From contig OX638372.1 of the NCBI GenBank assembly GCA_951812925.1, forward strand, positions 9,870,410-9,934,409: DNA of 64,000 nucleotides. The letters are read 5' to 3'. Made by a program: the position numbers and the translations under genes. Below, piece by piece: positions 46,370 through 57,865 of the stretch; within the stretch, counting starts at the first letter, position 1; every line of letters begins with the position of its first letter. This stretch comes from Calliopum simillimum (taxonomy: Eukaryota > Arthropoda > Insecta > Diptera > Lauxaniidae). The notes below the pieces were generated by a model. That model saw only the letters and a list, made by a program, of their open reading frames with translations, did no database searches and was not told where the DNA came from.

Positions 46370-46925
46370 CGTTTTTTTCACCTAAAGCAGTTCTGATAAC
46401 ATTTTAGAGCTCACAGAGTTATTTGTATATTTTTTTCAAAAATTTTTTACTTTTTTCTGGAAAAAAATTTTTCTTTGCAAAGATTGAGTTCTGAGGAGAG
46501 TTATGCATAGAGCTCGGAGTGCTCTACAGAAATTTTATAGACCAGTTTTCCAAAGGAGTTCTGATTGGAGTTCTGGGTAGCACTCGAACACTCGTAACAT
46601 TTTGCCAAAATCTCCGTACTTTTAAAAAATTAAATTAAATTAAAAATTAAATTTTCACATTAATCGCTAAATAAGGTTCCATCAGTCACTAAGGAAAAAA
46701 AGCAGGAATATTTTGGTAGAACTCTTTGAGTGTTACCCATAACTCCAATCAGAACTGTCTACGGAAAAAATCTTTTTTGTTCGGGTACTTAGAAAAAAAA
46801 AATTTTTTTTTCATTTTTTGATTAAATTTAAAAGTACAAATATTTTGGAAAAAAGTTACTAAATAGAATTTTTTTAGAACTCTTCAAACACTATTCACAG
46901 CTCTAATCAGAACCAAGATTATCAA
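46370..46925. repeat. Long imperfect inverted repeat with TTCTGATTGGAGTT
   Basis: GTTCTGATTGGAGTTCTGGG (46557-46576) pairs with CCATAACTCCAATCAGAACT (46737-46756). Flanking text (aminated by poly-T and AAAGTAC words) also mirrors, and a third, more degraded unit ends at 46918. Non-autonomous element or foldback. Confidence 0.55.
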
Positions 46926-47129
46926 AAACGGCGGAAAACGTGGCAATGGCCGAAATCAGAATTTTTGTAAAACTCTTGCGCGCAAAATGCGTGGTTCGCT
47001 CCCGAGAAGCACTCCAGGCTACTGATTGACTTACCTCCAATGCTCCTCGGATTTGTTGCGTTCACACAGGAAGCTAAGCAAATATAAAATTTCTTTTGGG
47101 ACGCCTTGCATGTTGTTCAAACTTTCTTA

Positions 47130-47420
47130 AAATACAGGTTTCCACTCCAAGTTAAACCTTTTCTACATCATATTAATCTATTTTAAATCGAATTAAACCT
47201 TTTCCAAATCAAAATAAACATTTTCAAAATCAAAATTAACCTTTTTCCATACGCTTGGCCAAACCACTTCTCATTTTTGAACCTGTTTGGTAAACAAAAT
47301 GTTCATCCATAACAATATAATTTTAAGTGTATTTTTTGAAAAGTTTACTTTGATTTGTATTGAAAAAAGATCAATATAATGTAGAAAAGGTTTAACTTGA
47401 TGTTGAAAACCTCTATATCG
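47130..47420 (-). repeat. Dispersed repeat family DR3, copy 2
   Basis: In complement it reads TTTGGCCAAGCG, then repeated AAAAGGTTTAATT-like units, as in 31080-31230. The 3' part (47340-47410) carries a direct-strand piece of the same family. Confidence 0.6.
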
Positions 47421-47526
47421 AGTGAATTTTATTGTTCGTCCTTTTGGTTCGTCTCTTATTGCATGTTGTTTAAATCAGTATTGCATTGCCTGTTAGCAAG
47501 GGAATAGTGTCGTCTATGTGCATGGG

Positions 47527-48600
47527 TCGGGTGTGGGCACCCCCCGTAACTTTTGACAAAAACAAATACGGCTGTTCTGACAAATGTTAAGCGCGTATTA
47601 TGAAGCTTTTGTGCATATACCGGAGCAAACAGATGTATTTGCTTTGTGCTGAGAAAAAAAAACTTTTTGAATAAGTGAAAGTCAATACAAAAGTTTTATT
47701 CAATAACTTTCCGAGTGCGATAAATCGAAGTGAATCGACCGAAAAGCTGAACGCAATCTATATTTATGCAGTAAATTTATTATATTTTGTGAAAACCGAA
47801 TCCAACCAAAATGTTCACACAACAGAACTTGCTTATTGCTTTTCAAAATGGCTGTCAAAGTCGGTTGTGGGCACCCAATAGGGTCGGTTGTGGGCATCCC
47901 TCTTTTTTTATTAAATGCATGTTATATTTTGTGAAAACCGAATCCAACCAAAATGTTCACACAACAGAACTTGCTTATTGCTTTTCAAAATGGCTGTCAA
48001 AGTCGGTTGTGGGCACCCAATAGGGTCGGTTGTGGGCATCCCTCTTTTTTTATTTAATGCATGTTATTTACTGCAATATCATCGTGGATGTCAACATAAC
48101 AAATATAAATGGTGTTCTTGTCCCTTTTTACGCTTTTTTTTAGTGGAAAGGAAAGAACCAATAGGACCTTTAAAGATATCGCAGAAAAAAAGTTGTTTTC
48201 ATTAAGTGTGGGTGGTAAGGTGGCATAACACTTTGTAAAAATCTCGGTATTGAATTCCCAGATAAGTGGACCGAGAAAGCAGATAGCGGAAATGGATTGG
48301 TACAAAAATATCATGTGCAATGTCAACAAGGGCTAGAAATTACGTCACCTAGCCGGCTTAGTCTGCAAAACATTTGATGTGGCATTGACGCCGAAGACAA
48401 TCAAGTCTGGTTTCAGGGCAACAGGCATGATGCCATTCGATCCAGACGTTTTCAGTTAAGCTGATTTTGTTGAAGCCGTTAAGCAGAATTTGTTGAATTT
48501 GTGTGAGCCAATGTTTCCAAAATAAATTAGCTTTGCTTTCTTCTCCATTTAATTGCGGTTAACTACATATGTGCAAAAACTAAGCGAACCCGGACAAGAA
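47527..48600 (+). mobile_element. Pogo-like element A, second defective copy
   Basis: Starts with the terminal sequence GGGTGTGGGCACCCCCCGTA. From there to about 48560 it is the complement of 10360-11510 in the same order, without the DR1 insertion seen there. The transposase end is recognisable at 48400-48530 (ATGATGCCATTCGATCCAGA encodes the MMPFDP box) but is interrupted by a stop. The far end is not found, so the copy is truncated. Confidence 0.7.
47781..48064. repeat. 142-base tandem duplication inside pogo-like element A copy
   Basis: Two near-identical units (47781-47922 and 47923-48064), each running from TATATTTTGTGAAAACCGAA through AATGGCTGTCAAAGTCGG to TCGGTTGTGGGCATCCCTC. Overlapping open frames here are by-products. 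Confidence 0.9.
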
Positions 48601-48604
48601 AGCG

Positions 48605-49475
48605 TGGTACCTCCCATATAAACAAAATTTTCAAATTGTTGCAGTGTAGGGCCAAAGGTACTGCCCATACTAGTTGTGAGATACCACGCCCACTTTTTGA
48701 ATTCCTAACAATCCTCGCTTACATTCATATGTTCAAACAATACTATCTTCAAACCAACTTCCTTGTACAGTATAAAAGAGAAAAATGTTTGCAGAAAAAA
48801 CCGCTAGATACCAAAACTTGACTTGTCACAAATGAAAATGTGACGATATGCAACCGATCCATATGTTTATGCTTAACAATATAATCAACATCATCAACAA
48901 CAACAACAACAACAACAACAAGCAGAGAATACCATAATGAGAGAAGATGAAACTGGGTAAATGAAGCGTAGCTCTAGCAAGCAAACAAACAAAGAAACAC
49001 AAAATGATGTTTGCTATCAACAGAGCAGCAGCAGCAACAACATAGTGGGGACAAATGCAGCATAAGGCTGATAAGCTCGATTAACAACGTTAAAACAACG
49101 AGAAAAACTGAGCCAGTCGCCTAAGTAGAAAATATTGCGCATGCGGGGCGACGGCGCAGCATCTGCTTCTTTTTTTCCTTTATACGAATGATAGAAAAAT
49201 TTAAATTTGATCTGAAATGAAACGCGCAGAAATGATGGCGCGCGCGCTGTGCTGAACTGAGCAGAGCTGGCTCGCTAGCTTAGCACAAATGGAGCTTATA
49301 CTTAGATGTTGGCTAAGATCGTCGTCTGGTTTGCTTGTATGTTGTTGGTTAATAGAGGAAGCTTGGCTTTTTGCTTTGCACCCGCCAAGCTTAAGCTATT
49401 CGTGATCGGTTTCTTGAAGTGAACAGTTGCCGTCAAAAGAGCGGTTCCGCACAGCGAGCGAGCGGTCGGTCGGTC
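48605..49475. other. Gene-free stretch upstream of a candidate promoter
   Basis: Contains a CAACAA run (48890-48930), the alternating GC patch at 49240-49250 and increasingly GC-rich, unique DNA toward 49480 (GAGCGAGCGGTCGGTCGGTC). No coding sequence supported. It has the character of a dipteran upstream regulatory region. Confidence 0.45.
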
Positions 49476-49479
49476 GATC

Positions 49480-50112
49480 AGTCAGTCAGTTAAATTGTCG
49501 GTTTGGGACTTTGCGTATGGTTGTTGTATTTGCAACTCTTAATTTGGCATAATTTTGTAATTTGGCAAAAAAAAAAAACAGAAACTTTTGCTGCTGCCCA
49601 CAAAATTTAGCCCACAATTCGCAGCCGCTAAGCATGAGCCGTTAAGTTGTTGTTTTTTTTTTTTTTTTTTGTTTGCGTTGCGTTGCGTTCGTACGTTTGT
49701 TCTTTGGCGCAAGTGTAGCGCGCCGCGGCAATTGTTGTTTTCGATTTTGTTACATGGGCGCGCGCGCGTGTGCATCCCAGAAATTGTGGGCTTAAACAGT
49801 TTAGACACAAATGGATTGCTATTAACTCATCATTATTTGTTGTTGTGGAATTTGTATTGTTTTTTTCTGCTGTTGTGGTTGATTTCAATGTTCTCCTCCT
49901 CCTCCGGTTGTAGTTGTGGCTTAAAATTATGGTCAGCTGTATACGTTGTATGCTACCATTTTCGAAATTAAACGAAACGTAACGGCAGCTAATTAAAGTT
50001 TTTTAAATAAAAAAACAAAATTAATAAAACGTTTTAATTATAAACTGCAGTTGTTGTAATTTGTTGTGGTTTTAACTCTTTTTTCATAAAGTGCAACCGC
50101 TGCAATGAAGAG
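49480..50112 (+). CDS. Candidate alternative first exon of the forked-like gene
   Basis: GATCAGTCAGTCAGTT (49476-49491) is a run of arthropod initiator words (TCAGT), with A at 49480 a possible start site, preceded by a GC-rich patch. The exon would be mostly 5' UTR with triplet runs. Its last eight bases are ATGAAGAG (50105-50112), followed by a GTAAAA splice donor. ATG AAG AG leaves two bases, exactly what the acceptor at 60512/60513 needs: AG + C gives Ser, then VRKGLLGRMTTS. So a short isoform starting Met-Lys-Ser would be in frame. Promoter and splicing are inference; the phase match is seen directly but would occur by chance one time in three. Confidence 0.35.
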
Positions 50113-50677
50113 GTAAAAATATAATTTTTTTTTTTAAAACTACTCGAGTTCGTTGTGCTAAACTTTAAAAAAAAATCGAAAGATAAATAAAATGTTCATA
50201 TTGTAAAAGTTTTAAATTATAATTTAAAACAAATATCAATTGCATGACAGTGAAAACGCTTTTAAATTTGACAACCGAAGCGTTTAAAGTGGTTAACATC
50301 TGCTAATTAAAAGAAAATAATGTGTTTTGCGATAAAAAAGCAAATAAACCAATTAGTGACAAATATGCATCATGCACTCACACGAACGACAGGCATAACA
50401 CCCTGTACTTAAGGATCAATTAACTGTTTTCTTTTTTTCTTTTTTGAAACAAAGTGACAGTGATACGTTGAGGAGAGAGTGATAAATGGTGTGCTAATTG
50501 AATGGTTCAGCAATTTTGGTGACTAACTTGAGCGGAAAAATATCTGCGTGGTGACTTAAAGTTGTATGAAAGCATTTACATTGCTTTTGAATTTAATGAA
50601 CTTTCTTGAGATTTTATAGAACCCCAAAAACTATGCTATGTTATGTTATCGAAGTTTCAGTTACAGATTTTTGGATT

Positions 50678-51565
50678 ACACAGGTTTACAAAAAAAAAAA
50701 AAATGTCATGGCGTTTTGACCAGACTATGTGTTTTCTAGGGACTTTGACGTCCTGAATCCAAATCCCGGGTCCGTTTTTTTCCAGAACGTCTGAGAAAAA
50801 AGATTTCAAGGTCATATGGAGGTCAAAATGGGGTTCATGTGTCGTTTAGTGATGAATTCGTTAATATTCTGAAACTAATTTTTTATCATTGAGTTTTTAG
50901 GTCTTTAAAAGAATATGTTATCAAAAAGGGTATTTCGGACCTAGTTTCGGAGATATAGCCATCGGAAGATCCGGATATATCTTCTATGAAAACCGCTATA
51001 AGCTGGGAACCCCTGGATGGATTTGGAAAATATTGGTATCATATGAAAGGTATTTTGTTGTTGTTATTGTTGGTGTTGTTGATTTATTTGTTGTTGTAAT
51101 TGAAAAATTTCACAAAATTTCAAACAAAGATTATATCTCGAAAACTATGAATCCAATTGAAAATATGGTTAAAACATTTTTATAGGCTGTCAAAATATCT
51201 TTCATATGACATAAATAATTTACAAATCCATCAAGGGGTTCCGAACTTATAGCAGTTGTCATAAAACATATATCCGGATCTTCCGATGGCTATATCTCCG
51301 AAACTAGGTCCGAGATGCCCTTTTTATCACATATTATTTTTAAAGACTAAACATTCAATGATAAAAAATTTGTTTCAGAATTTTAGCGAATTTATCACTA
51401 AACTACACATGACCTCCATATGACCTTGAAATATTTTTTTTCTCAGACGTTCTGGAAAAAACAGACCCCGGATTCGGATTTAGGACGTCAAAGTCCCTAG
51501 GAAACACATAGTCTGTTCAAAACGCCATGACATTTTTTTTTTTTTTTTTTTTTGTAAACCTGTGT
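50678..51565. mobile_element. Long palindromic (foldback) element
   Basis: 888 bases. The left arm 50678-51058 pairs with the right arm 51190-51565 (for example ACACAGGTTTACA at the left end, TGTAAACCTGTGT at the right end; CGGAAGATCCGGATATAT near 50963 and its complement near 51270). By eye the arms match at roughly nine in ten positions. The 131-base loop contains a GTT run. No coding capacity. Because it lies in an intron of the + strand gene, pre-mRNA would carry a ~380-base-pair hairpin. Confidence 0.88.
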
Positions 51566-51566
51566 T

Positions 51567-51935
51567 ATTAAGCATTTTTCATTCCGCAGACATGCCTATA
51601 AATGTTTGTCCCCGATTTGTACTAAGCTCATTTCAAATATTTAGTTTTTGGGATTGAGATTAAAAAATTATGGGAATTTACGAAATTTCTATAAAAAAAA
51701 ACTTGGTACTAAAATTTCGTTTGATCCTGTATCCGAATCCGGGATCAGAATTACTTTTATAGGTATTTGCAGGACGTTTAGATATTCTTGCTCGGAGCTG
51801 AAGCAAATGTTTTTTTCATGCTACACCTTTTTCTGAAACTGAGCTAAAAGCCTGAAAACTGAGCTTTCTTCAACTTCAAAACAAGCATATCTCGTAATCC
51901 AGCAGATATGTAAGCATTCTGACTTCAGATTCAGC
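51567..51935. other. Gene-free intron
   Basis: Nothing supported. A 62-codon open frame here has no domain. Confidence 0.45.
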
Positions 51936-52900
51936 ATCATAAACCTTTTTCATATCAAATTAAACTTTTTCCAACATTTAACATTTTTCCAATCAAATTA
52001 ACCTTTTTATAGTCAAATAAAACTTTTTCAGATCAAATTAAACCTTGCAAAAATACACTTCAAATGATATATTTCTTTACCTACAGCGGCTTTCTTTATG
52101 AAACTTGATTTATGGATGAATATAATGTCTATTCAACACCTTCCCAAATGTGAAGAGGGTCGACCAAGCGATTTGGAATAGGGGTCTGCACAAGACGTCT
52201 TGTTTGCGTTTTAAGACATTTCGTTTCAAGATACGTTATATTTTGTACCCGTTTTTTATTTATCAAATGCTCTAGTTCAGTGTCGTGTGTAAATGTCTTG
52301 ACAGAACTTGAATTTGAAAGAAAATAAACAAATACTGTGCAAATTTGTCTTGTTTGATTTGTTTCAGTTATTTTAGTTGCATACTGTAGTAGTAGTGTAC
52401 ACTACTAAATGCTAATGTTGTGATAAGAGTAGTTTATCGCTCTCGCTATGTGCCTCTTTTTTGTTAACGCTCTCTCTCTCTCTCGCGAAAATGTATGAAA
52501 GCTACTACAATTCTGCAAGTGTTACCATATCATAAATTTTATTGTGGTTTCTCTACCCGCACGTTTTACAGTGACCTGAAGTATTTGTTTTTATAAAATA
52601 GAGTTCACTGATGTATTTTTTAGAACCAAGTTTATTTTTCACACTGATAAAACTAGACAATGTAAATAGTGTCAAAATGAAATCAGTGTGCACGATGATT
52701 TGAATCTTGAATTTTTTGGATCAAATGCATCAGTTCAGTGTAAAATGTGGGTGTAAAAAAAAGTACACTTTATTTCAAGATGTCTTGTGCAGACCCCTAA
52801 TTTGGAAAAAGTTTAATTTGATCTGAAAAATTATCAATATGATGTGGGAAAGATTTAACTTGGAGTAGAAAACTTGAATTTGAACAGATGTAAAAGACAC
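51936..52900 (+). repeat. Dispersed repeat family DR3, copy 3, split by a hAT MITE
   Basis: Left part 51936-52178 (AAACCTTTTT words, then GTGAAGAGGGTCGACCAAGC). Right part 52800-52880 (TTTGGAAAAAGTTTAATTTG, then GATGTGGGAAAG). Copy 1 at 31080-31230 has the two parts joined without an insertion. Confidence 0.75.
52179..52799. mobile_element. Complete hAT-type MITE, family H1
   Basis: 621 bases. Ends TAGGGGTCTGCACAAGACGT at the left and, in complement, TAGGGGTCTGCACAAGACAT at the right. A perfect 8-base target duplication ATTTGGAA flanks it (52171-52178 and 52800-52807), the hAT hallmark. No transposase inside. It is inserted in a DR3 repeat. The interior has CT repeats (52470-52483). Confidence 0.93.
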
Positions 52901-53990
52901 CGGGATAAATAACATCCACTTTGAAAATTATAGGTGCGAAACCCAGCCTTTATTTGATTTTCTCATGGTTGAAAAAAATTATTATTTTTTAAATTTATTG
53001 ACAGTTTACTAACCTCTTCCTATTTTACATATTTAATATATCGTATCATAATCAATATATCATGTCTTTTATCTTGAGAAGCGGAAACGTACAGATATAC
53101 GATTTTGCCAGTTCCTAGATCTTACTACGAGCTAGCTAGGTAAAGAAAACAACCCATTACGAATAAAATCGGAAATATAATATTCTACAAACTTTCCCTT
53201 GTGGTCTATTTGTGGCAGTATTGCCGCCACCCTAACCTAACCTTCCAAAGATATATTGACCTATTTAACTTTAGATTTTTAAAAAGATCGGTATAATCAT
53301 TTATTTATTTTTTTTTTTTTAAATATGTGTATTGCCTTCTTAGCGATATATAACCAAAAATTAAATTTGAAAACTTTAATTCTGCTGCTTTATTGGAACT
53401 CTACTTTTTTGTTCATCAAATAACAGCATTTTGATGCCGTAGTTTTTGCGGTTTCATATAATCAACACTTCTTATAATAAATTAGCTTCTAATAGTAAGC
53501 TAAGGTAAGGCAGATCGTAGCATCCACAAATACATATCATCATATTTCCTACCTTTGGGGCATATTTAGTACGCATATACGAGTTTACGTTGTAATAACT
53601 GCTCTTTAGTTAATAATTAATTATATGTTCTTAGACTTTACATAAGTTTTGAGTTATGATCTTCCAAGAAAACATGAACATGTCTTCAAATTAGTTGTAT
53701 TTTGTAATGAAATCTTTACACAAGTTGCTTTTTTAGTTTTGTTGCAATAAGATTAATTTTGGCAATAAAAGTTCTCGGTTAAAAACCTGCCAAAAAGGTA
53801 TTGAATAAATTGGTTTATGAATTAATAATTTTTGGTCAATAAAATAAAACCAGTTTTTTTTAATATATATTTTGGTTTTGATCGCGCTATGATACAAAAT
53901 TGGTGAACTACGACTAAACAACCAAATGCAATCAACGTTTTAACTTAATCAGATTTGGATCAGAGTTGACAAGGCCCTAGGGTTTTTCGA
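52900..53990. other. Gene-free intron
   Basis: AT-rich. Nothing supported. Confidence 0.45.
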
Positions 53991-53994
53991 TGCC

Positions 53995-54488
53995 ACAAAT
54001 TTGGCTTGAAATATAATGTTCTTTTCTTTACTCGCACATTTTACACAAAACTAAAGTATTTCATCTAAATACTTCAAGATTCAAATCATCACTATACACT
54101 GATTTCATTTTGATACTGAAGTGAACTGTCTTGTTTTATCAGTGTCAAAAAAATCTTATTCTAACAAATACCTAAGAGTACTGTATTTTATACAAACAAA
54201 TACTTCAGGTCAGTGCAAAACGTGCGCGGTTTCAAAAACTACACTTGTAAATTGCATCGCAATAGAGCATTAAATTACTTTCGTCGGTAAAGTTGCTTTT
54301 TGTAGTGAACATTACAACTACAGCTATGCACTGAACTGAAACAAATCAAACAGTGAAGTACTTATTTGGTTTTGCTTCTTTCATATCGAAGTACTGTCAA
54401 GAAATTTGAACGCGATACTGAACTGATATATTTGATGAATAAAAAGCGGTGTGTGAAAACTTCTACAAGACGTCTTGTGCATACCCTA
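53995..54488. mobile_element. hAT-type MITE family H1, truncated copy
   Basis: The right end CAAGACGTCTTGTGCATACC then CTA (54466-54488) matches the H1 terminus. The interior shares AAATACTTCAGGTCAGTGCA and GTACTGTCAAGA with other copies. The opposite terminus is missing. Confidence 0.7.
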
Positions 54489-54902
54489 AAAAATAAAGCA
54501 ATAAGAAGCAAATATGCGGTAGAAAACTGAATTCCTCGAGCTATGCATTTGAAATTCATGCACATTGACTGGCAAAATCGGTGGCGCCACGCCCCTATAA
54601 ATCAAATTCGTCATATCTCTAAAACTATTTGACGCAAAATTAAAATTTTTTTGCATATATGGCATATATTATATGTATGTAAAGAGCACCAGGACAAATA
54701 ACATCCACTGAAATAAACAAACTCTGCCACGCCACTTAAAAAAAAAAACACGTCATATCTCAGAAACTAAGGAGTGAGATCGAAAAAATCTTAACATATA
54801 TAAAATTCAATAATTTTTAAACGGTTGATTTAAGAACTTTGATTTTTTTTTATTTAATTGATAATATTTTACAAATTACAGAAAAATATAACTTTTATTG
54901 TT

Positions 54903-55211
54903 CTAGCCACTATTTATGAACTCGTGGACCTTTTTCGGTAAGCCTTCCATTAGAGATTTGATAGTTGTTTCAGACACCTTTTTGGAACAGTTTGCCCATC
55001 TCCTTTTAAAATCTTCGATATTTTGGGACACCTTTTTTGTGCTCTTTAAGTTTCTTTTCACAAGAGCCCAATACCTCTCCGGTCTTAGCTCCGGACAGTT
55101 TGGAGGATTGGACTCTCTTGGTACAAAAACTATGTTATTACTTTGGTACCACTCCAGAGCTTTCTTGCCGTAGTGACATGATACCAAATCAGGCCAAAAA
55201 TATGTGGACAT
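54903..55211 (-). pseudogene. DD37E transposase, C-terminal part
   Basis: 102 open codons: the second catalytic aspartate in YFWPDLVSCHY, a KKALEWYQSNNIVFVP segment, then PNCPELRPERYWALVK with the catalytic glutamate. One residue (Ile before Glu in the sister copy at 30365-30995) is missing, an in-frame deletion right at the active site that shortens the spacing by one. The C-terminal tail looks complete to a stop. With the N-terminal half separated by a deletion, it is non-functional. Confidence 0.75.
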
Positions 55212-55230
55212 ATTGTGCTCTCTTATGCTT

Positions 55231-55443
55231 TTAATTTTCTTGGCTTCCCAATATCATGTGGTTCTTGTTTTTTCCTGAACCAGGTTTCCTATCGATGGTC
55301 AAACTCTCCTGAAACTGCTTAATAACATTAGAAACAGTTTGACGGGAGACCTTCAACTCTTTGGCCAATTTTTTGTAAGACCAATTTGAATTTTTTTGAA
55401 AATTTTTAATGATTTTAAGACGTACTTCTTTTTCTTCACTCAT
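55231..55443 (-). pseudogene. DD37E transposase, N-terminal DNA-binding part
   Basis: Starts MSEEKEVRLKIIKNF (an upstream in-frame ATG would start at 55458). A helix-turn-helix is obvious: SYKKLAKELKVSRQTVSNVI, followed by RKPGSGKNK, the GRPR-like linker of this superfamily. It stops after about 70 residues at the edge of the internal deletion, before the second DNA-binding helix-turn-helix and the first catalytic aspartate. A truncated protein of this kind could in principle bind the element ends, but nothing shows that it is expressed. Confidence 0.75.
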
Positions 55444-55599
55444 TTTGATCAAACTCACAACAAATCAACATGTTTGTCATTAAAAATAATAACTGACATA
55501 TTTTTCAAAGATAACTAGATCAAAGAAATTTTTAAGTTTTACATCCAAAAAAATTTATTAGGTAAAACGTGTGTTAAGAGTTTTTCGATCTCACTCATT

Positions 55600-57865
55600 A
55601 TATGACGCAAAGGGATAAAATTAGGTATAATTGTATTTAAAGGTGAAACAACGTGCACTGAGAAACAACTTGTAGATATAAAAAATCATTATATTACTCA
55701 GTTCCATCTTTGGAAAAAAAATTCTCAAACAATAACTTGAAAAATCGTTATGGATGATAAAAATATATTGAGAAATAGTGGTTTTTCTAATTTTCATCAG
55801 ATTGTGCACTTTGAACTAGATTGATGAAAACATACAAAATGACACCTTTTAAATGGAAGAAGAAAATTAACTACTTTAAATTCTGCACACGCAATTGATC
55901 GAAAAAGTAAAATAAGAAAATTCTGCATTAATCCTCAACTCTTTCTTATGCGGCGGCTACAATACCTGAAAGTCTCGTATACAAAATTAATGAAAAAATC
56001 AAGCTGCAAATACAGTTAATAGATTTTTTTTTCTTTTAATTGGTCTACAATTGATCTCTAATGCGAAATAAAGAAAGCACTGAATGTGAATGAATGTGTG
56101 TGTGTGTGCGATGTCCGTGAAAAGAGCACACATAGATTTATAGACAGATGGACACACAGACAATAATGCAGTCATGTAGATCGTGGTGCCTCCACAAGCA
56201 GTGAAGATGTTCCAATTTTCTTCAAAAAGTCAAAACTTGAAGAAGCGCAGACCAAAACCTGACTCATTGACGTGCGCATGAGCAACAACACGGTGATTTT
56301 TATAGTTTTTTCTTTCAATTGGTAAAAACAGTAAACGAATCGAAATGTGAACAACGAAAAAAATAAAAACCAATCACGTTAACTTGTTTTTAAGCGTCGT
56401 ATGGCAGCTCCTCGCCATGAAATTGAAAAACGAAGCAGAAGAATGCAATTTAGTGCAAATAACATTTATTACAACAAAAACAAAACTATAACAACAAAAG
56501 CAAAAACAAACAACAACAAAATTAGTAACAAAACTTGAACACATTCAAGGCGAAAAACAAAAAAAAAAAAAACACTCGGGCGGCAGAAGAAATGCACTGA
56601 CAGCGAGAGAAAAGTGTTAGGTTTTTCAAATTTTTCGCAATGTTCGGAATCACTTGAGCTCTGCGCTGATTTTCACCAATTTCAAACGCCACAGATGTTG
56701 GCAGACATTCGATTAAAACAGTTGATCGGTGCTTAAAAGGCAAAAAATACTCTGCCAATCCGAGAGAAAAACAAAAAAGACAACGGGAAAAATAAACCGT
56801 AAAACAACACGAATTAAAAGTGATTTTTCGCGTTTGTTGCTCAGTCGAGAAAGAGAAAAAAAGTGGATTTTCAAGATGTTTTTAATGTCAAAATTGATAA
56901 TTTGTGAAATATATATGAAATGATTTATTGAATTCTGGCTATAAGCAGAGTTGCCATTGAAAATTGTTTTGATGATGATGCTTCCGAAATACAACTGAGT
57001 TGGTGATAAACATGTGAGCTTTTTCGTGTAATTAATTAATTGTTGCCACAAATATTTAGTTCAACCATAAATAACGAATAGAAAAAGAAAACAAAATCTT
57101 TATGGATTTCCTTAGGGTTTAGTTAGTTTTTGAATTTTTTCTAATTTTTGTTTCATCTTTAAAACTCAAAATGTGAATGCAGAAAACGCATTTCAAACGA
57201 CATAAGTTAACTCAGCTCAGAAAAACTTTTTCATAATTCAACAAAGATAATTTGATCAAATGTAAAAAGATATTTTTTCGAAAATTAAAAATTTGAATTT
57301 TATCGGGTAATTTTTATTATCATACCAAGAGAACCATTCTTTAAATATATTTTTTAAAGATTAATTCAATCTATAAATGGCCCATTCTGGATTTTATTTC
57401 ATGTGATATTTGGCAAATGACGTGAGTTATGTTGACTTCCAATTCAAAATATAAAAGACCTTGAACTTTTACATACTTAGTCTCAAAGTATAAAGTCTAA
57501 CACATGTTCTAAGCGGCAAATGCACCGAACCGAAGCGTCAAATGTACTCCTCTCCGAATTATTCTCGCAATGAAGACACGGTTTCACTGGCTGTGGGGCA
57601 AGTAACGCCGTCTTCGTCTTGGACCGATGATACCATCAGCCTATAAGCCACACCAAACCATTGTTTCGTCAGGCTGTAAAGGCAGATTTTGAACTTGTTC
57701 TGGACCTCATTACAGAACGAAGTATTGATCGAAAACAGTGTATCTTCTCAAGCTTTTCACGACCTCAAAGACTGAAACTTTGCCGAGCTGAGCCCATTTT
57801 CTTCATGGCCCAAACCGGGTTAGGAAAAAAATTATATAATACAAAAGTAATAGTTCGCAACACAT
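55600..57865. other. Gene-free intron
   Basis: Holds a GTGTGT run (56096-56107), CAAAAACAA-type runs (56470-56520) and, at 57480-57840, a more complex segment with a 68-codon open frame (57661-57867) that I do not recognise; it may be a worn transposon piece. No exon supported. Confidence 0.45.

Larger units (their letters stand above)
54770..55598 (-). mobile_element. Internally deleted Tc1/mariner element, DD37E type
   Basis: Inverted ends AGGAGTGAGATCGAAAAAAT on the left and, in complement, ATGAGTGAGATCGAAAAACT on the right, with TA at 54768-54769 and 55599-55600. At 829 bases it is shorter than a full element (about 1.3 kb), because the transposase middle is missing. Confidence 0.85.

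Noticed and set aside
47675..48205. Overlapping frames repeating the same residues twice
   Set aside because: The apparent protein repeats come from the 142-base DNA duplication inside a defective transposon.
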